Source: an uncultured Lachnospiraceae bacterium (lineage in GTDB: Bacteria > Bacillota > Clostridia > Lachnospirales > Lachnospiraceae). From it: DNA of 45,110 nt. Numbering within the stretch: the stretch's first letter is position 1; the number at the start of each line of letters is the position of its first letter. The translations under genes were made by a program, and so were the position numbers. The notes beneath the pieces were generated by a model that worked only from the letters and a program-made list of their open reading frames with translations, had not been told where the DNA came from and searched no databases. Below are positions 23,972 to 33,098 of this stretch, piece by piece. The DNA is taken from the NCBI GenBank assembly GCA_947382415.1, contig CANCYO010000019.1, forward strand, positions 1 through 45,110, read 5' to 3'.

Positions 23972-25123
23972 TTATCGAATCACTTCCCCCTCCAGAATCA
24001 CATGTCTTGTGGCCAGATCCCCCTTTTCAAGCAGCAGCACATTTGCCAGCTTCCCGGGAGTGATGCTGCCCGCGCGGTCATACACTCCGATGGATTTGGC
24101 TGGGTTTACGGCCGCGCATTTCACTGCGGATGTCAACGGCACGTCCATCTCCAGCACTGCTACGCGCATACAGCCCGTCAGATTTGTCACGGAACCGGCA
24201 ATGGTGCCGTCCTGCAGCACGGCCCGCTTTCCCGTGACGTTTACGGGCTGCCCTCCCAGAGTGTAGAGCCCGTCTCCAAGCCCTGCGGCCCTCATACTGT
24301 CGCTGATAAAAATGATGCGGTCGTCCCCGAATATTTTAAAGGTAGTCCTGACTGCCGCGGGATGCACATGCACTCCGTCGCAGATCAGTTCCACCCTCAC
24401 AGACTCCCGGTCTGCGGCAGCGCCGATGAGCCCGGGCTCTCTGTGCGTGTAGCCGTTCATGGCATTGTAGAGATGCGTCACCTGAGAGGCCCCCCGCTCA
24501 AACGCCAGCATGGCAGTCTCATAATCCGCCTCCGTGTGTGCCAGAGAGATTATGGCGTCCTCTTGCAATTTCCCGATAAGTTCTATGGCGCCGTCAAGCT
24601 CCGGGGCAATATCCAGCAGCCGGATCAGATTGCCCGAGGCCTTCTGCAGCCTGTCGTAAAGCGCAATGTCGGGAGCGCGCAGGTATGCCTGGTTCTGTGC
24701 TCCCTTTTTCTTATGGGACAAAAACGGGCCCTCCATGCGGATGCCGTAAAGTCTGGATTGGCCGCAGATCTCTCCTGCATAGTCACATTTTCGTTGTCGG
24801 TCATATACTTCCGCCGCCCTGCAGACGGTTAAAAGCTCCTCCTCGCTAAGTGTCATGGCGGCAGGCACAATACCCGTCACACCCACAGAGGCCTCATACT
24901 CCGCCATGGACTGTATGGCCTCTATGGAGCCGTCGCTGAAGTCATGGCCCGCACAGCCGTGAAAATGAATATCCGTGAGTCCCGGGATAGCATAACATCC
25001 GCTGCCATCTATTGTCCGGTCTTCTGTACCCAACGGAGTGGTAAAGTATCTTCCCTGAATAAAAATATCTCCGGGAATGAAGGTTCCGTCCTCTGTATAC
25101 ACGCTGGCGTTTTTGATGACCAC
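23972..25123 (-). CDS. nagA: N-acetylglucosamine-6-phosphate deacetylase
   Basis: This 383-residue amidohydrolase removes the acetyl group from GlcNAc-6-phosphate, giving glucosamine-6-phosphate for NagB. Motifs are GLTDIHFHGCAGHDFSDGS (metal-binding H-x-H), GIRMEGPFLSHKKKGAQN, SLAHTEADYETAMLAFERG with THLYNAMNGYTHREPGL, CDGVHVHP and FISDSMRAAGLGDG (catalytic Asp). The frame is open to 25171. The GTG at 25121-25123 sits seven bases after AGGAGGTA and gives the normal N-terminus VIKNASVYTEDG, so it is the start. The gene is 19 bp after nagB and is the last gene of this transcript. Confidence 0.93.
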   Translation of the reverse strand: MVIKNASVYTEDGTFIPGDIFIQGRYFTTPLGTEDRTIDGSGCYAIPGLTDIHFHGCAGHDFSDGSIEAIQSMAEYEASVGVTGIVPAAMTLSEEELLTVCRAAEVYDRQRKCDYAGEICGQSRLYGIRMEGPFLSHKKKGAQNQAYLRAPDIALYDRLQKASGNLIRLLDIAPELDGAIELIGKLQEDAIISLAHTEADYETAMLAFERGASQVTHLYNAMNGYTHREPGLIGAAADRESVRVELICDGVHVHPAAVRTTFKIFGDDRIIFISDSMRAAGLGDGLYTLGGQPVNVTGKRAVLQDGTIAGSVTNLTGCMRVAVLEMDVPLTSAVKCAAVNPAKSIGVYDRAGSITPGKLANVLLLEKGDLATRHVILEGEVIR

Positions 25124-25142
25124 GGCTGTACCTCCTGATATT

Positions 25143-25889
25143 TCATAATGTATATGCGCCGGTCTCCACAAGCTTCAGCGCCGCCTCGTCCGCAATTACA
25201 GTCACGTTAGGATGGAGCTGCAATACGGAGGCGGGAACCATGACAGTGACCGGCCCGCAGACTGCACTGCATAAAATTTCCGCTTTGTCCTCTCCGCTTA
25301 CCGCCATCACGATCCCGGCCGCCTGCATAATGGTTCCGATACCCATTGTGAAGGCTTGTCCGGGCACCTCCTCCCCGGAGGCAAAAAATCTCCTGTTTGC
25401 CCTTATGGTGGATTCCGTGAGTTCCACACAATGGGTCCGGGACTCAAAATCCGTTCCCGGCTCGTTAAAGCCGATATGCCCGTTATGCCCCAGTCCCAAA
25501 AGCTGCAGATCCACGCCGCCCGCAGAAGCGATTATGCCTTCATATTCCCTGCAGGCCCTTAAACCGTCCCGTTCCATTCCGTCCGGCACAAAAGTTCTGT
25601 CCTGACGGATATTCACCCGGGAAAAAAGCTTTTCCTGCATATAGTGATAATAGCTATGCACATTTACTCTGTCAAGTCCTCTGTATTCATCCAGATTTAT
25701 TGTGGTGACCTGTGCAAAATCCAGTTCCCCGGCGCGATACCATGCCGCCAGTTTTTCATAAATGCCCTCAGGCGTAGAACCTGTGGCCAGTCCCAGCACA
25801 CAATCCGGTTTCCTGCGTATCTGTTCCGCAATCATGTGTGCGGCCTTTTCACTCATGTCCTGATAATCTCTTGCTCTGACGATCCTCAT
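25143..25889 (-). CDS. nagB: Glucosamine-6-phosphate deaminase
   Basis: This 248-residue enzyme is of normal length for NagB. It converts glucosamine-6-phosphate to fructose-6-phosphate and ammonia. Visible motifs are LGLATGSTPEGIYEKL (phosphate loop), TTINLDEYRGLDRVNVHSYYHYM (catalytic Asp), and GLGHNGHIGFNEPGTDFESRTHCVELTESTI (catalytic His and neighbouring residues). The gene overlaps the stop of the oxidoreductase gene by 4 bp and is followed by nagA, forming an amino sugar breakdown unit. It could also balance amino sugar supply for the polysaccharides on either side. Confidence 0.95.
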   Translation of the reverse strand: MRIVRARDYQDMSEKAAHMIAEQIRRKPDCVLGLATGSTPEGIYEKLAAWYRAGELDFAQVTTINLDEYRGLDRVNVHSYYHYMQEKLFSRVNIRQDRTFVPDGMERDGLRACREYEGIIASAGGVDLQLLGLGHNGHIGFNEPGTDFESRTHCVELTESTIRANRRFFASGEEVPGQAFTMGIGTIMQAAGIVMAVSGEDKAEILCSAVCGPVTVMVPASVLQLHPNVTVIADEAALKLVETGAYTL

Positions 25890-27169
25890 TTCGTATCTGT
25901 CTGCCTTTCCATAAAACGCTCCATGTCAATCACGCAGCCGCTTATTCTGGCCTCTTCTGCGGCAAAGGCGATCATATGGCTCTCACAGGATATGCCGATT
26001 TCCGTCACCCGGCCTCCCGTCTCCTCGCCCCGCAGCACATGCACAAAATCCCTGACCAGTCCCTCGTCTCCGCCTCCGTGCCCGATATGTCCAAACTGCC
26101 CGTTTCTTGTGTCGATCTCCTCCGTACACTTGGTGAGAAAGTCTGTCACCCAGATCTTTTCCTGTTCCAGGCTTCCCCGCAGATATCCTTTGGTACCCAT
26201 AATGGTCATTTCACGCTCTATGGTGGGAGTAAATGCCGCCATGGTAAACGCCACTGTGACCTCTCCCTCAAACTCCAGATTTACCACCATGTGATCCACC
26301 ACATTGTTGTCGCACTGAAATACACATCTCCCGTAAGGGCCGGTCCTGACGGCCTCCATCAGTTTCTCCGCCGTGGGATTGGGATCGCCCGTGGCGGCAG
26401 CCTGAAACCAATAGGATGTGTCAGGGCTGCAATATACTTTAACGGCATCATAGGGACATTCCGCTGCATGAGGACAGCCGTCCGAACACCGCGCCGGAGC
26501 CCCTTTGGGCATATGCGCCCGGTTAAAGTATTTCAGAGACCCGAAGGAAGAAAGTCTTGTACATTTTTTACCGATGATCCACCGCAGCAGATCCATATCA
26601 TGACAGGACTTTGCCAGAATCATGGGTGAGCTGGTTTCACTGTTGTTCCAGTTTCCCCGGACATAGCTGTGAGCCTGATGATAATCTCCAACAGCCTCGA
26701 TATGATCGATATGTACGATCTCCCCGATCAAACCGCTGTCCACGATCTCCTTCACTTTCCTGTAATGATTGGCATAGCGCAGCACATGACAGACCAGAAT
26801 TGTCACGCCGGCCTTTCGGGCTGCCTGCTCTATCAAAATACATTCCCGGGCAGTAGGGGCTATGGGCTTCTCCAACAAAATATCATACCCTGCTTCTATG
26901 GCTTTCATAGCAGGTTCAAAATGCATCTGATCCTGTGTGCAGATAAATACCGCGTCTGCAAATTTAGGTCTCTCAAGACATGCCTGCCATCCGGTATAAC
27001 AATTCTCCGGGGGAATCTGATATCGCATACGCAGATTCTCCCGCCGGATCTCATTCGGATCTGCTACGCCGACAATCTGCAGTTTATCGGGATTTTTTAA
27101 CGCATAAGGCGCGTAAGCATCCGTACCTCTTCGTCCCGCACCCAGAACGATCACTTTAATCGGTTCCAT
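25886..27169 (-). CDS. Gfo/Idh/MocA family oxidoreductase
   Basis: This NAD(P)-dependent oxidoreductase of about 427 residues has a nucleotide-binding IKVIVLGAGRRGTDAYAPYAL at the N-terminus, DILLEKPIAPTARECILIEQAA (the E-K-P motif with catalytic Lys) and VCHVLRYANHYRKVKEIVDSG. The middle contains four cysteines spaced C-x3-C-x5-C-x8-C (CSDGCPHAAECPYDAVKVYC), possibly a metal site. The substrate is unknown, but transcription with nagB and nagA points to an amino sugar or derived glycoside. Two ATGs compete: the one at 27167-27169 is better spaced from GGAGGAGG than the one six bases upstream. It is divergent from the AraC-type gene. Confidence 0.87.
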   Translation of the reverse strand: MEPIKVIVLGAGRRGTDAYAPYALKNPDKLQIVGVADPNEIRRENLRMRYQIPPENCYTGWQACLERPKFADAVFICTQDQMHFEPAMKAIEAGYDILLEKPIAPTARECILIEQAARKAGVTILVCHVLRYANHYRKVKEIVDSGLIGEIVHIDHIEAVGDYHQAHSYVRGNWNNSETSSPMILAKSCHDMDLLRWIIGKKCTRLSSFGSLKYFNRAHMPKGAPARCSDGCPHAAECPYDAVKVYCSPDTSYWFQAAATGDPNPTAEKLMEAVRTGPYGRCVFQCDNNVVDHMVVNLEFEGEVTVAFTMAAFTPTIEREMTIMGTKGYLRGSLEQEKIWVTDFLTKCTEEIDTRNGQFGHIGHGGGDEGLVRDFVHVLRGEETGGRVTEIGISCESHMIAFAAEEARISGCVIDMERFMERQTDTK

Positions 27170-27199
27170 AGTCATACCTCCTCCCCGCTCATCGGGTTT

Positions 27200-27235
27200 T
27201 TGAATTTTACTGATTACAATGTCAGTTTAATTCAA
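27200..27235. promoter_or_regulatory. Dyad operator between divergent genes
   Basis: TTGAATT-TT-ACTGA (27200-27213), an 8-bp spacer, then TCAGT-TT-AATTCAA (27222-27235): 12 of 14 arm positions are complementary. A third TTGAATTA lies at 27273-27280, at the -35 of the plus-strand promoter. Probable binding site of the AraC-type regulator encoded next to it, controlling the oxidoreductase-nagB-nagA unit. Confidence 0.6.
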
Positions 27236-27272
27236 AATTCTAAAGATTTCATTCATGATTTAATTCTTTTAT

Positions 27273-27301
27273 TTGAATTATCTTAGGAATTATGACATAA
27301 T
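27273..27301 (+). promoter_or_regulatory. Promoter of the AraC-type gene
   Basis: TTGAAT (27273-27278), 17 bp, CATAAT (27296-27301), about 35 bp before the chosen start. The -35 lies in a TTGAATTA copy shared with the dyad at 27200-27235, which would allow autoregulation. Confidence 0.55.
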
Positions 27302-27336
27302 ATCAAGTGAAAATTCAGAGATGGAGGAGGCTGCCG

Positions 27337-28167
27337 ATGCCGGACAGACTGCCCGAGGGAAAAAGGATCACCATAAAACACAATACACGCCCTGCCGAAT
27401 ATCGGATGCCGTCCATGCAGATGTCCACGGATCACTATAATATCGGCTATGTCATTTCCGGGGACAGGCTCACCATCACGCCTACCCAGAGCTTTGATTA
27501 TCATTCCGGGGATGTGGCTATGGCGCCGCCTTATTTATACCATTACACGATTCCTCAGAGCGCACTTCCCTATGAGAGCTATATCATCAAATTCTCTCCG
27601 GATTTTATTGAGCCTTTTGTGCGCCGGATCGGAAACTATATGATTGATGAACTCTATGAACAGAAAATCTGTCATTTCAGCCGGCAGTCACAGGAAAAAA
27701 TAAGCCAGATGTTTGAGGAAATGTTACAGGAATATCAGAAAGATGCAGAGTATACCGAATTCGTTCTTCAGGGAATGCTGTTCAGGCTTTTTACAACGAT
27801 CTGGGAAGAGCGCCTGACGGGCAGCACTGTCTATTTTCGCACTCCCCTGTCGGAAACTATCATCAGGTCTCTGTATATCATCGAGCAACATTATGACTGC
27901 AGGCTGACGCTGGAGGATCTGGCCCGGGAAGCCGGTCTCTCCGTATCCTATTTTTCCAGACTCTTCTCCGAACAACTGGGAATGTCCTTTACGGATTATC
28001 TGAGCAATGTAAGGATTCGGCATGTGCAGTCACTGTTAGCTCAAACCGACAAGACGATTATGGAGATCGCCTTGGAAACCGGATTCTGCCACGGAGACTA
28101 TCTGGCTACACAGTTCAAGGCCAAAACCGGCATGACGCCGTCTCAATTCCGGCGAAACTCCAGATAA
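27337..28167 (+). CDS. AraC-family transcriptional regulator
   Basis: This regulator of about 276 residues is the only plus-strand gene. The N-terminal half is a cupin-like sensing domain (NIGYVISGDRLTITP, HSGDVAMAPPYLYHYT). The C-terminal 100 residues form the double helix-turn-helix: LTLEDLAREAGLSVSYFSRLF and IMEIALETGFCHGDYLATQF, ending GMTPSQFRRNS. It probably senses a sugar and controls the divergent oxidoreductase-nagB-nagA operon through the dyad between them (inference from arrangement). The frame is open from 27307, but GGAGGAGG at 27322-27329 points to the ATG at 27337. Confidence 0.92.
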   Translation: MPDRLPEGKRITIKHNTRPAEYRMPSMQMSTDHYNIGYVISGDRLTITPTQSFDYHSGDVAMAPPYLYHYTIPQSALPYESYIIKFSPDFIEPFVRRIGNYMIDELYEQKICHFSRQSQEKISQMFEEMLQEYQKDAEYTEFVLQGMLFRLFTTIWEERLTGSTVYFRTPLSETIIRSLYIIEQHYDCRLTLEDLAREAGLSVSYFSRLFSEQLGMSFTDYLSNVRIRHVQSLLAQTDKTIMEIALETGFCHGDYLATQFKAKTGMTPSQFRRNSR

Positions 28168-28207
28168 AGGCGGACTACGGTTATAAGATTAGACTTCTTA
28201 TTAAACA

Positions 28208-29815
28208 TTAGATGCCACCGTCCCGCTCTCTGCGCAGAAAACGCTCCCCCAGACCCATCACCGCAAATATGGTGGCCACACTCATGGACTGCTGGAAGCT
28301 CCACAGATTATTGGCGAGATAAGCCAGCACACAGAGTCCGCACGCAGCGGCACAGGGATTATGATCTCTGGCGCTCAAAAACCTTTTCAGGACGCTGAAC
28401 AGGATTCCCGCAAAGGCGAGTCCGCCCCAGAGTCCCACATTTACAAGAAGCGTCAAAAGCTCGCTGTGGGCGTTGGTCAGTCTTCTCCCCGCAAAGGCTT
28501 CCTGCGCCGTCTCCAGAAGCCCCGGACTGGCGTCCGCATAGAGAAAGTCCGACATACAGTCCGGCCCCACGCCCACTATTTTGTGCAGCAGATTCTGCTC
28601 TCCAAAACAGCGCAGTCCGATGCTCCAGGTTGCTCCTCTGTGACTCCCCCACTCATTATCAAACGTAAAGACTGCCTGATCAGACAAGGCTCCCAGACTG
28701 CCCGGCCGCAGGGTATTGACAGTGATCATCAGCGCAAATGCCAGTACACCCGCACAAACTGCCGCACAGAGCGCTCTCGCAGCAAAACGCATTGCCGAAA
28801 CGGTACGCGCCGCCATCCGTCCGTCTCCGGACCGCGTCAGCCATAAACCAAGCGCCGCAATCCCCAGTAAAACCACCGGAATGGGACTGCAGGTCAGAAA
28901 GTCTCCCAGACGGGTAGTATAATTGATCCGCCCGGGAAACAGAAACCGCAGTCCTGCGATCATCAGCCCAGACCCCGCAAAAAGCATGAGAATCAGCCAA
29001 AACCGCCTGATCCGCATGGAATTTTCATCTCGTGCCGAGAGCACAAACAGTACAAACAACACCACTGCCAACGCAAACAGCCCGCTGTCACTTCCATTGG
29101 TGAGCAGCGCGGCAAAGCCTGTCATCACATAGGCGGACAAAAATACTGTATAAAGCCGTCTCTTTCCCTTGTCAAGCCACAAAAGACCTACGCCCGCAAA
29201 GAAAACCGCCACGATATATCCGCAGTACCAGTTGATATTCCCAATCGTGGAAATGTAGAGGGGCAGCCCGGAGTTTTCCATGGCAAGGGGCCAGATATCA
29301 AAACGATTCAGACAACCCAGCACAAAAGTCGCCGCCGAAACCGGCAGGCACAGCCAAAGCAGCCATTTCTCCCGCAGTTGGAACCGGGACATCAGAAAAT
29401 AGACAGATACCAGCGCAAGCTGCGGAAACATCCCCATGAACCATCCCCGTGTACCCCAGCGCGCAGTCTGCCTGTAATCCGAGCAAAAACAGGAAAGCAC
29501 AACAGCCGTAAAATACAGGGCACAAAAAACATCCGTGGACGTAAACCGGCTGCGCAAACCGAGAATGCGGCTCTTAAGCGCCCCCCTGCTGCCGCTCAAA
29601 AACACTGTGGCAGCGCTGGCCAGCCACACCGCAAACACAGGCAGAATCAGCTTGGACATCCTCAGGATGCCGGAGCGGAAAAAATAAGATTTGTCCGTGC
29701 CTATATGGGAATAGCCCTCCTGAAAATAGAAGGGCATCACCACTAAAATCAATATTGCACAGATACTGACAAGCACCTCAAGCGCTGTCCGGCAAAATTT
29801 TTCAAAGGATTTCAT
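28208..29815 (-). CDS. O-antigen ligase family membrane protein (last gene of cluster C)
   Basis: This 535-residue protein has about 12 hydrophobic helices and a late extracytoplasmic loop with NAHSELLTLLVNVGLWGG, the Wzy_C / O-antigen ligase signature. It may be a polymerase or a ligase transferring finished polymer to the cell wall. The frame is open to 29872, but ATG 29813-29815, nine bases after GAGG, gives a 14-bp overlap with the preceding gene and is the better start. It converges with the AraC-type gene; the 40 bp between the two stops hold only a weak 5-bp hairpin. Cluster C already has an EpsG-type polymerase, so a ligase role is attractive. Confidence 0.82.
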   Translation of the reverse strand: MKSFEKFCRTALEVLVSICAILILVVMPFYFQEGYSHIGTDKSYFFRSGILRMSKLILPVFAVWLASAATVFLSGSRGALKSRILGLRSRFTSTDVFCALYFTAVVLSCFCSDYRQTARWGTRGWFMGMFPQLALVSVYFLMSRFQLREKWLLWLCLPVSAATFVLGCLNRFDIWPLAMENSGLPLYISTIGNINWYCGYIVAVFFAGVGLLWLDKGKRRLYTVFLSAYVMTGFAALLTNGSDSGLFALAVVLFVLFVLSARDENSMRIRRFWLILMLFAGSGLMIAGLRFLFPGRINYTTRLGDFLTCSPIPVVLLGIAALGLWLTRSGDGRMAARTVSAMRFAARALCAAVCAGVLAFALMITVNTLRPGSLGALSDQAVFTFDNEWGSHRGATWSIGLRCFGEQNLLHKIVGVGPDCMSDFLYADASPGLLETAQEAFAGRRLTNAHSELLTLLVNVGLWGGLAFAGILFSVLKRFLSARDHNPCAAACGLCVLAYLANNLWSFQQSMSVATIFAVMGLGERFLRRERDGGI

Positions 29816-32039
29816 AGTCTGCATCCTCGAGAATCCGTCTGAGATAACTTTCTTCCGGAGAGCCTTGTTCATAGGTCCCCTCCGTCAGAATCCGCTGAGC
29901 CAGTGCCGTCATGCTCTGGGATATGATCGGACCGTACAGTACGCTCTCCACACCGTTTTTCTCCAGCACCGCATAAGCTCTGAACGTGTAAACCGTGCTG
30001 TACTGTGCTTTGGGAAGTCCCACCAGAACTGAGGTGAAACGCTGTCTTTTTCCCACAGTTTCATAAACCAGATCCAGCTTCTGGCCCTTTGCATCCGTCC
30101 CGTAGGACATTCCTGTGAGAACGCCCTTGCCGCCCTTTACAAGCGGGCTGCCAACCGGGTCTGTTTTGTCGGACACCAGCGTCCCGTACTCTTTTAGCTT
30201 ATAGCCGTCCACTCCGGTCTGTAGCAGCGTTTCCTTCAATTCCGTGACAATTCCTGATTTTACACGGAGGCCCGGATCGCCCGAGACGCGGACGGAGAAG
30301 CCGTGGTAGGACAGCATATTCTGAAGCGCCGGCTGTGCCGTGGCTGTGTAAGATCCGTTTTGATAGCTGAGCGTCCATAAATACATTCCAAACTTACCGT
30401 CTTCGTTCTTTTTGACCTCTTCGTTCTCTCTGTAGACCACGGCGGTCTTTGCCTTGCCGTCTGCAAGTTTCACTACCCAGGCGTCCTTGTCGATCTGCGG
30501 CGTATAAGGCACACCGTCGATCCAGACCGTACTGTTTTTGTCATACCCTGCCGGAATCTGCATTCTCACCTCAGTGGACGTGGCCGAAGGGTAAGGACAT
30601 GCTGTTCCCGGCATATTTTTAAATACGGGAATCTTAAATACAAAACTGTTGTTTAAGGAATCCGCAGAGGCGTACAGCCGCTTGATGCTGGAGCCCTCGC
30701 TGGTGGGAGCGGAAATATTCTGCATATACTGATGGGTGTAGAGCGGATTGCTGGCCTTGGGATTCACATTATATTTTTGCAGATACAAGGTGTCCTGTCC
30801 CTTTTTGATATAATTGGCCGAGATCACATCCGCACCGCCCAGAATCGAGAAATAGGCATTGTTCCATCCCTTGGACTTTGCATATTTCAGTCCGTTTACA
30901 ATAACCTCCGTTGTGCTCGTACCCGAGGCTCCCACATTAAAATAATTATAATACCCCTCATATCCGGGATAGGTTCCCGAGATCAGGCCGGAGGTTCCCT
31001 GTCCCTGTTCCTGATAAACTCTGGCCGCCAGATGAAAAGGACTGACTTCGCGGCCCTCTTCCGCTCCCACTGCCCAGAAAATATGGGCAAAAGTCATTAC
31101 CGTACCCGGCGCTTTGCCGGGACTTCTCATAAAGGTATTCTGGAGGAAACGCTCTACCGCAACCTCGGTATGATAAGTCTCATTGTAAGTCAAAAGCTCA
31201 AACTGAAAGACCCGGTCTTCCGTCAGACCGTTTCTGGGATCCATATAATATTCCAGAATTCCCCTTGTGGCATAAAACCAGTTTCCGTCATCATACGCCC
31301 CGTCCTTGGTGTGGTCGGGAAAGCTCTTATGAACAAGGCTTTTGCCGCCCTTGAGCTCCTCCGTGATGACGGTACTCCAGTCAAGCCCTGTGTTCATGGG
31401 TACGAAGATCCACTGGGGATGCTTGTTTTTCAGGGCCGTCAGCGCCGCCTGATAGCTCTCGGGAAACTGCGCGATATCCGCAGACACGCCTCTCTCGTCC
31501 GTGGCGTAGAGGCTGCCCTGTCCCGCGTCAGAAATACCCATCCGGCCATAAAACGCTCTCTCCCAATCCAGAAAACGCTCATCGGAACAGGCAAGCATCT
31601 GCCGCTCCACAAAACCGCTTCCGACGCCGTTTTCGCCGCCCTTCGAATAACGGACCAACGCCCAGAGCGTCTTTTCCTCTTCATTATAAATTATGCTTTT
31701 AATAAAAACTGTCTGACCGCTGAGGATTGTGTCCGTGACAGAACTCTCCTGCGAGGCTTCTCCGCGCACGTCATATTCCTCACACAGATAGAGCAGTGCC
31801 ATGATGTCCCGCTCCGCGGCCATGGCAGAAACCTCCCGCGTCTCTCCCATAAAGGCAGAATCCGCGGTTCTGGTCGCTTGATCTATTTCAATACTGCCGG
31901 CAGAAACTTCTGCTTCCGCCGCCTGCACTGTGCCGCCCGGCTCCCAGGATAACCCTGCAAGGAGCAGAATGGAGAGCAGAACTGCGGTAAACTGTCTGCT
32001 TTTCTTCCTATATTTATTTTCTTTTAAAATTTTTTTCAT
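29802..32039 (-). CDS. Secreted N-acetylglucosaminidase with SH3-like domain
   Basis: This protein of about 745 residues has a basic start and hydrophobic core (QFTAVLLSILLLAGLSW) followed by VQAAEA, a likely signal peptidase site. A bacterial SH3-like segment lies at about residues 90-150. The catalytic region (about 195-440) includes YMDPRNGLTEDRVFQFELL, VSPFHLAARVYQEQG, YEGYYNYFNVGAS and NGLKYAKSKGWNNAYFSI, as in LytD/GH73-related glucosaminidases that cut peptidoglycan or GlcNAc polymers. The C-terminal 300 residues are beta-rich repeats of unknown role. ATG at 32037-32039 behind GTGAGGT is preferred. Inside a polysaccharide cluster it may free or trim polymer, or open the wall for export. 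Confidence 0.85.
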   Translation of the reverse strand: MKKILKENKYRKKSRQFTAVLLSILLLAGLSWEPGGTVQAAEAEVSAGSIEIDQATRTADSAFMGETREVSAMAAERDIMALLYLCEEYDVRGEASQESSVTDTILSGQTVFIKSIIYNEEEKTLWALVRYSKGGENGVGSGFVERQMLACSDERFLDWERAFYGRMGISDAGQGSLYATDERGVSADIAQFPESYQAALTALKNKHPQWIFVPMNTGLDWSTVITEELKGGKSLVHKSFPDHTKDGAYDDGNWFYATRGILEYYMDPRNGLTEDRVFQFELLTYNETYHTEVAVERFLQNTFMRSPGKAPGTVMTFAHIFWAVGAEEGREVSPFHLAARVYQEQGQGTSGLISGTYPGYEGYYNYFNVGASGTSTTEVIVNGLKYAKSKGWNNAYFSILGGADVISANYIKKGQDTLYLQKYNVNPKASNPLYTHQYMQNISAPTSEGSSIKRLYASADSLNNSFVFKIPVFKNMPGTACPYPSATSTEVRMQIPAGYDKNSTVWIDGVPYTPQIDKDAWVVKLADGKAKTAVVYRENEEVKKNEDGKFGMYLWTLSYQNGSYTATAQPALQNMLSYHGFSVRVSGDPGLRVKSGIVTELKETLLQTGVDGYKLKEYGTLVSDKTDPVGSPLVKGGKGVLTGMSYGTDAKGQKLDLVYETVGKRQRFTSVLVGLPKAQYSTVYTFRAYAVLEKNGVESVLYGPIISQSMTALAQRILTEGTYEQGSPEESYLRRILEDADYEIL

Positions 32040-32071
32040 AGGCACCTCACTTCACTTTGCTCTTCGTGAAG

Positions 32072-32077
32072 ATTATA
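32072..32077 (-). promoter_or_regulatory. Possible -10 box before the glucosaminidase gene
   Basis: TATAAT on the minus strand, 32 bp before the start, in the 66-bp gap after the GT2 gene. No good -35 is seen at 16-18 bp, so an extra internal promoter is only possible. A small CTTCAC/GTGAAG hairpin follows in the leader. Confidence 0.25.
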
Positions 32078-32105
32078 TCATACAACTATTCTCTCTCAGG
32101 TGGTA

Positions 32106-33098
32106 CTATTTGTCAAAGCCTTTTAATCTTCTGTGGAGTTTTCGTACGCTCTTTGGCGCAATGACAAAAAGCGTCATATAGAGCTTATTTTTGATGGTGA
32201 GCCATGGATTGAACAATCCTGCGAAATACTCCCGGCGAAGGGTCCGCACCACCTGTCTGTAAAATGTATGATCGCCTGTCATCTGACTGACGGGGATGTG
32301 CAGCAGATATTCCAGCCGTTGAAAGATACCGAAGCGCCGCGCGATCTCCGTCAGCTCCTTATCTTCCCGGTCCACCAGCTTCATCACCATGTCGGCGTTG
32401 TCCACACTGTCTGCGAACACGCGGGAAAACTCTTCCCGATCCGTCCTGCGGGAATTGCTGCCCATTCGGTAAAACACATGGTATGCCTGCTCCGGCAGCG
32501 AGACAATGTCCCCGATCTCAGGCAAAAGTTCTATTAAAAAATGAAAATCTTCGTTCAACGCGCCAACCGGAAATCGCCTTGTCTCAAGAACGCTCCGGTG
32601 AAAAAGCTTGGTGCAGAAGGAACAGTCCCCTCTGTGCATAAGCAGCTCTTTCAAAAAGTCTCTGCTCCCGATGCGTTCCGGTCCGGCCGGGGGGACACAG
32701 ATATCGGGCAGACGGCGGCCCTGCTCATCCCGCTCATCCCGCCCGGTCTGAGCCACAAGCACATGATATGCCAAAATGGCATCATACAGATTTTGATACA
32801 TATTTGAATCTATATAGTCGTCGCTGTCCACAAAACCGATATACTCCCCGGACGCATGATCCAGCCCCAGATTGCGCGCGGAGGATGAACCGCCGTTTTG
32901 CTGATGAAAAACGCGGATACGGGCATCCTTTCCGGCCAGCTCATCGCAAAGTACACCCGTGCCGTCCGTGGAACCGTCGTCCACCAACAGGATCTCCAGC
33001 TTGTCATAGGTCTGCCCGCAGATGGACGCTACGCAGCGGGGCAGATATTCCTTAATGTTATACACCGGCACGATCACCGTTATCAAAGGGCTTTCCAT
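32106..33098 (-). CDS. Glycosyltransferase family 2
   Basis: This 330-residue GT-A enzyme has LITVIVPVYNIKEYLPRCVASI, LLVDDGSTDGTGVLCDEL, NGGSSSARNLGLDHASGEYIGFVDSDDYID with the D-x-D-type SDD metal site, and FCTKLFHRSVLE in the acceptor region. The C-terminus is basic, as in membrane-associated capsule transferases. It starts within the last 16 bp of the tandem GT4 gene with AGAGGA as binding site, so the two are coupled. Donor and acceptor are unknown. Confidence 0.9.
   Translation of the reverse strand: MESPLITVIVPVYNIKEYLPRCVASICGQTYDKLEILLVDDGSTDGTGVLCDELAGKDARIRVFHQQNGGSSSARNLGLDHASGEYIGFVDSDDYIDSNMYQNLYDAILAYHVLVAQTGRDERDEQGRRLPDICVPPAGPERIGSRDFLKELLMHRGDCSFCTKLFHRSVLETRRFPVGALNEDFHFLIELLPEIGDIVSLPEQAYHVFYRMGSNSRRTDREEFSRVFADSVDNADMVMKLVDREDKELTEIARRFGIFQRLEYLLHIPVSQMTGDHTFYRQVVRTLRREYFAGLFNPWLTIKNKLYMTLFVIAPKSVRKLHRRLKGFDK

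Noticed and set aside
23513..24266. Open frames across the structured elements at 23266-23868
   Set aside because: They read through palindromes, have odd compositions, and there is no start signal; the DNA signal there is pairing, not coding.
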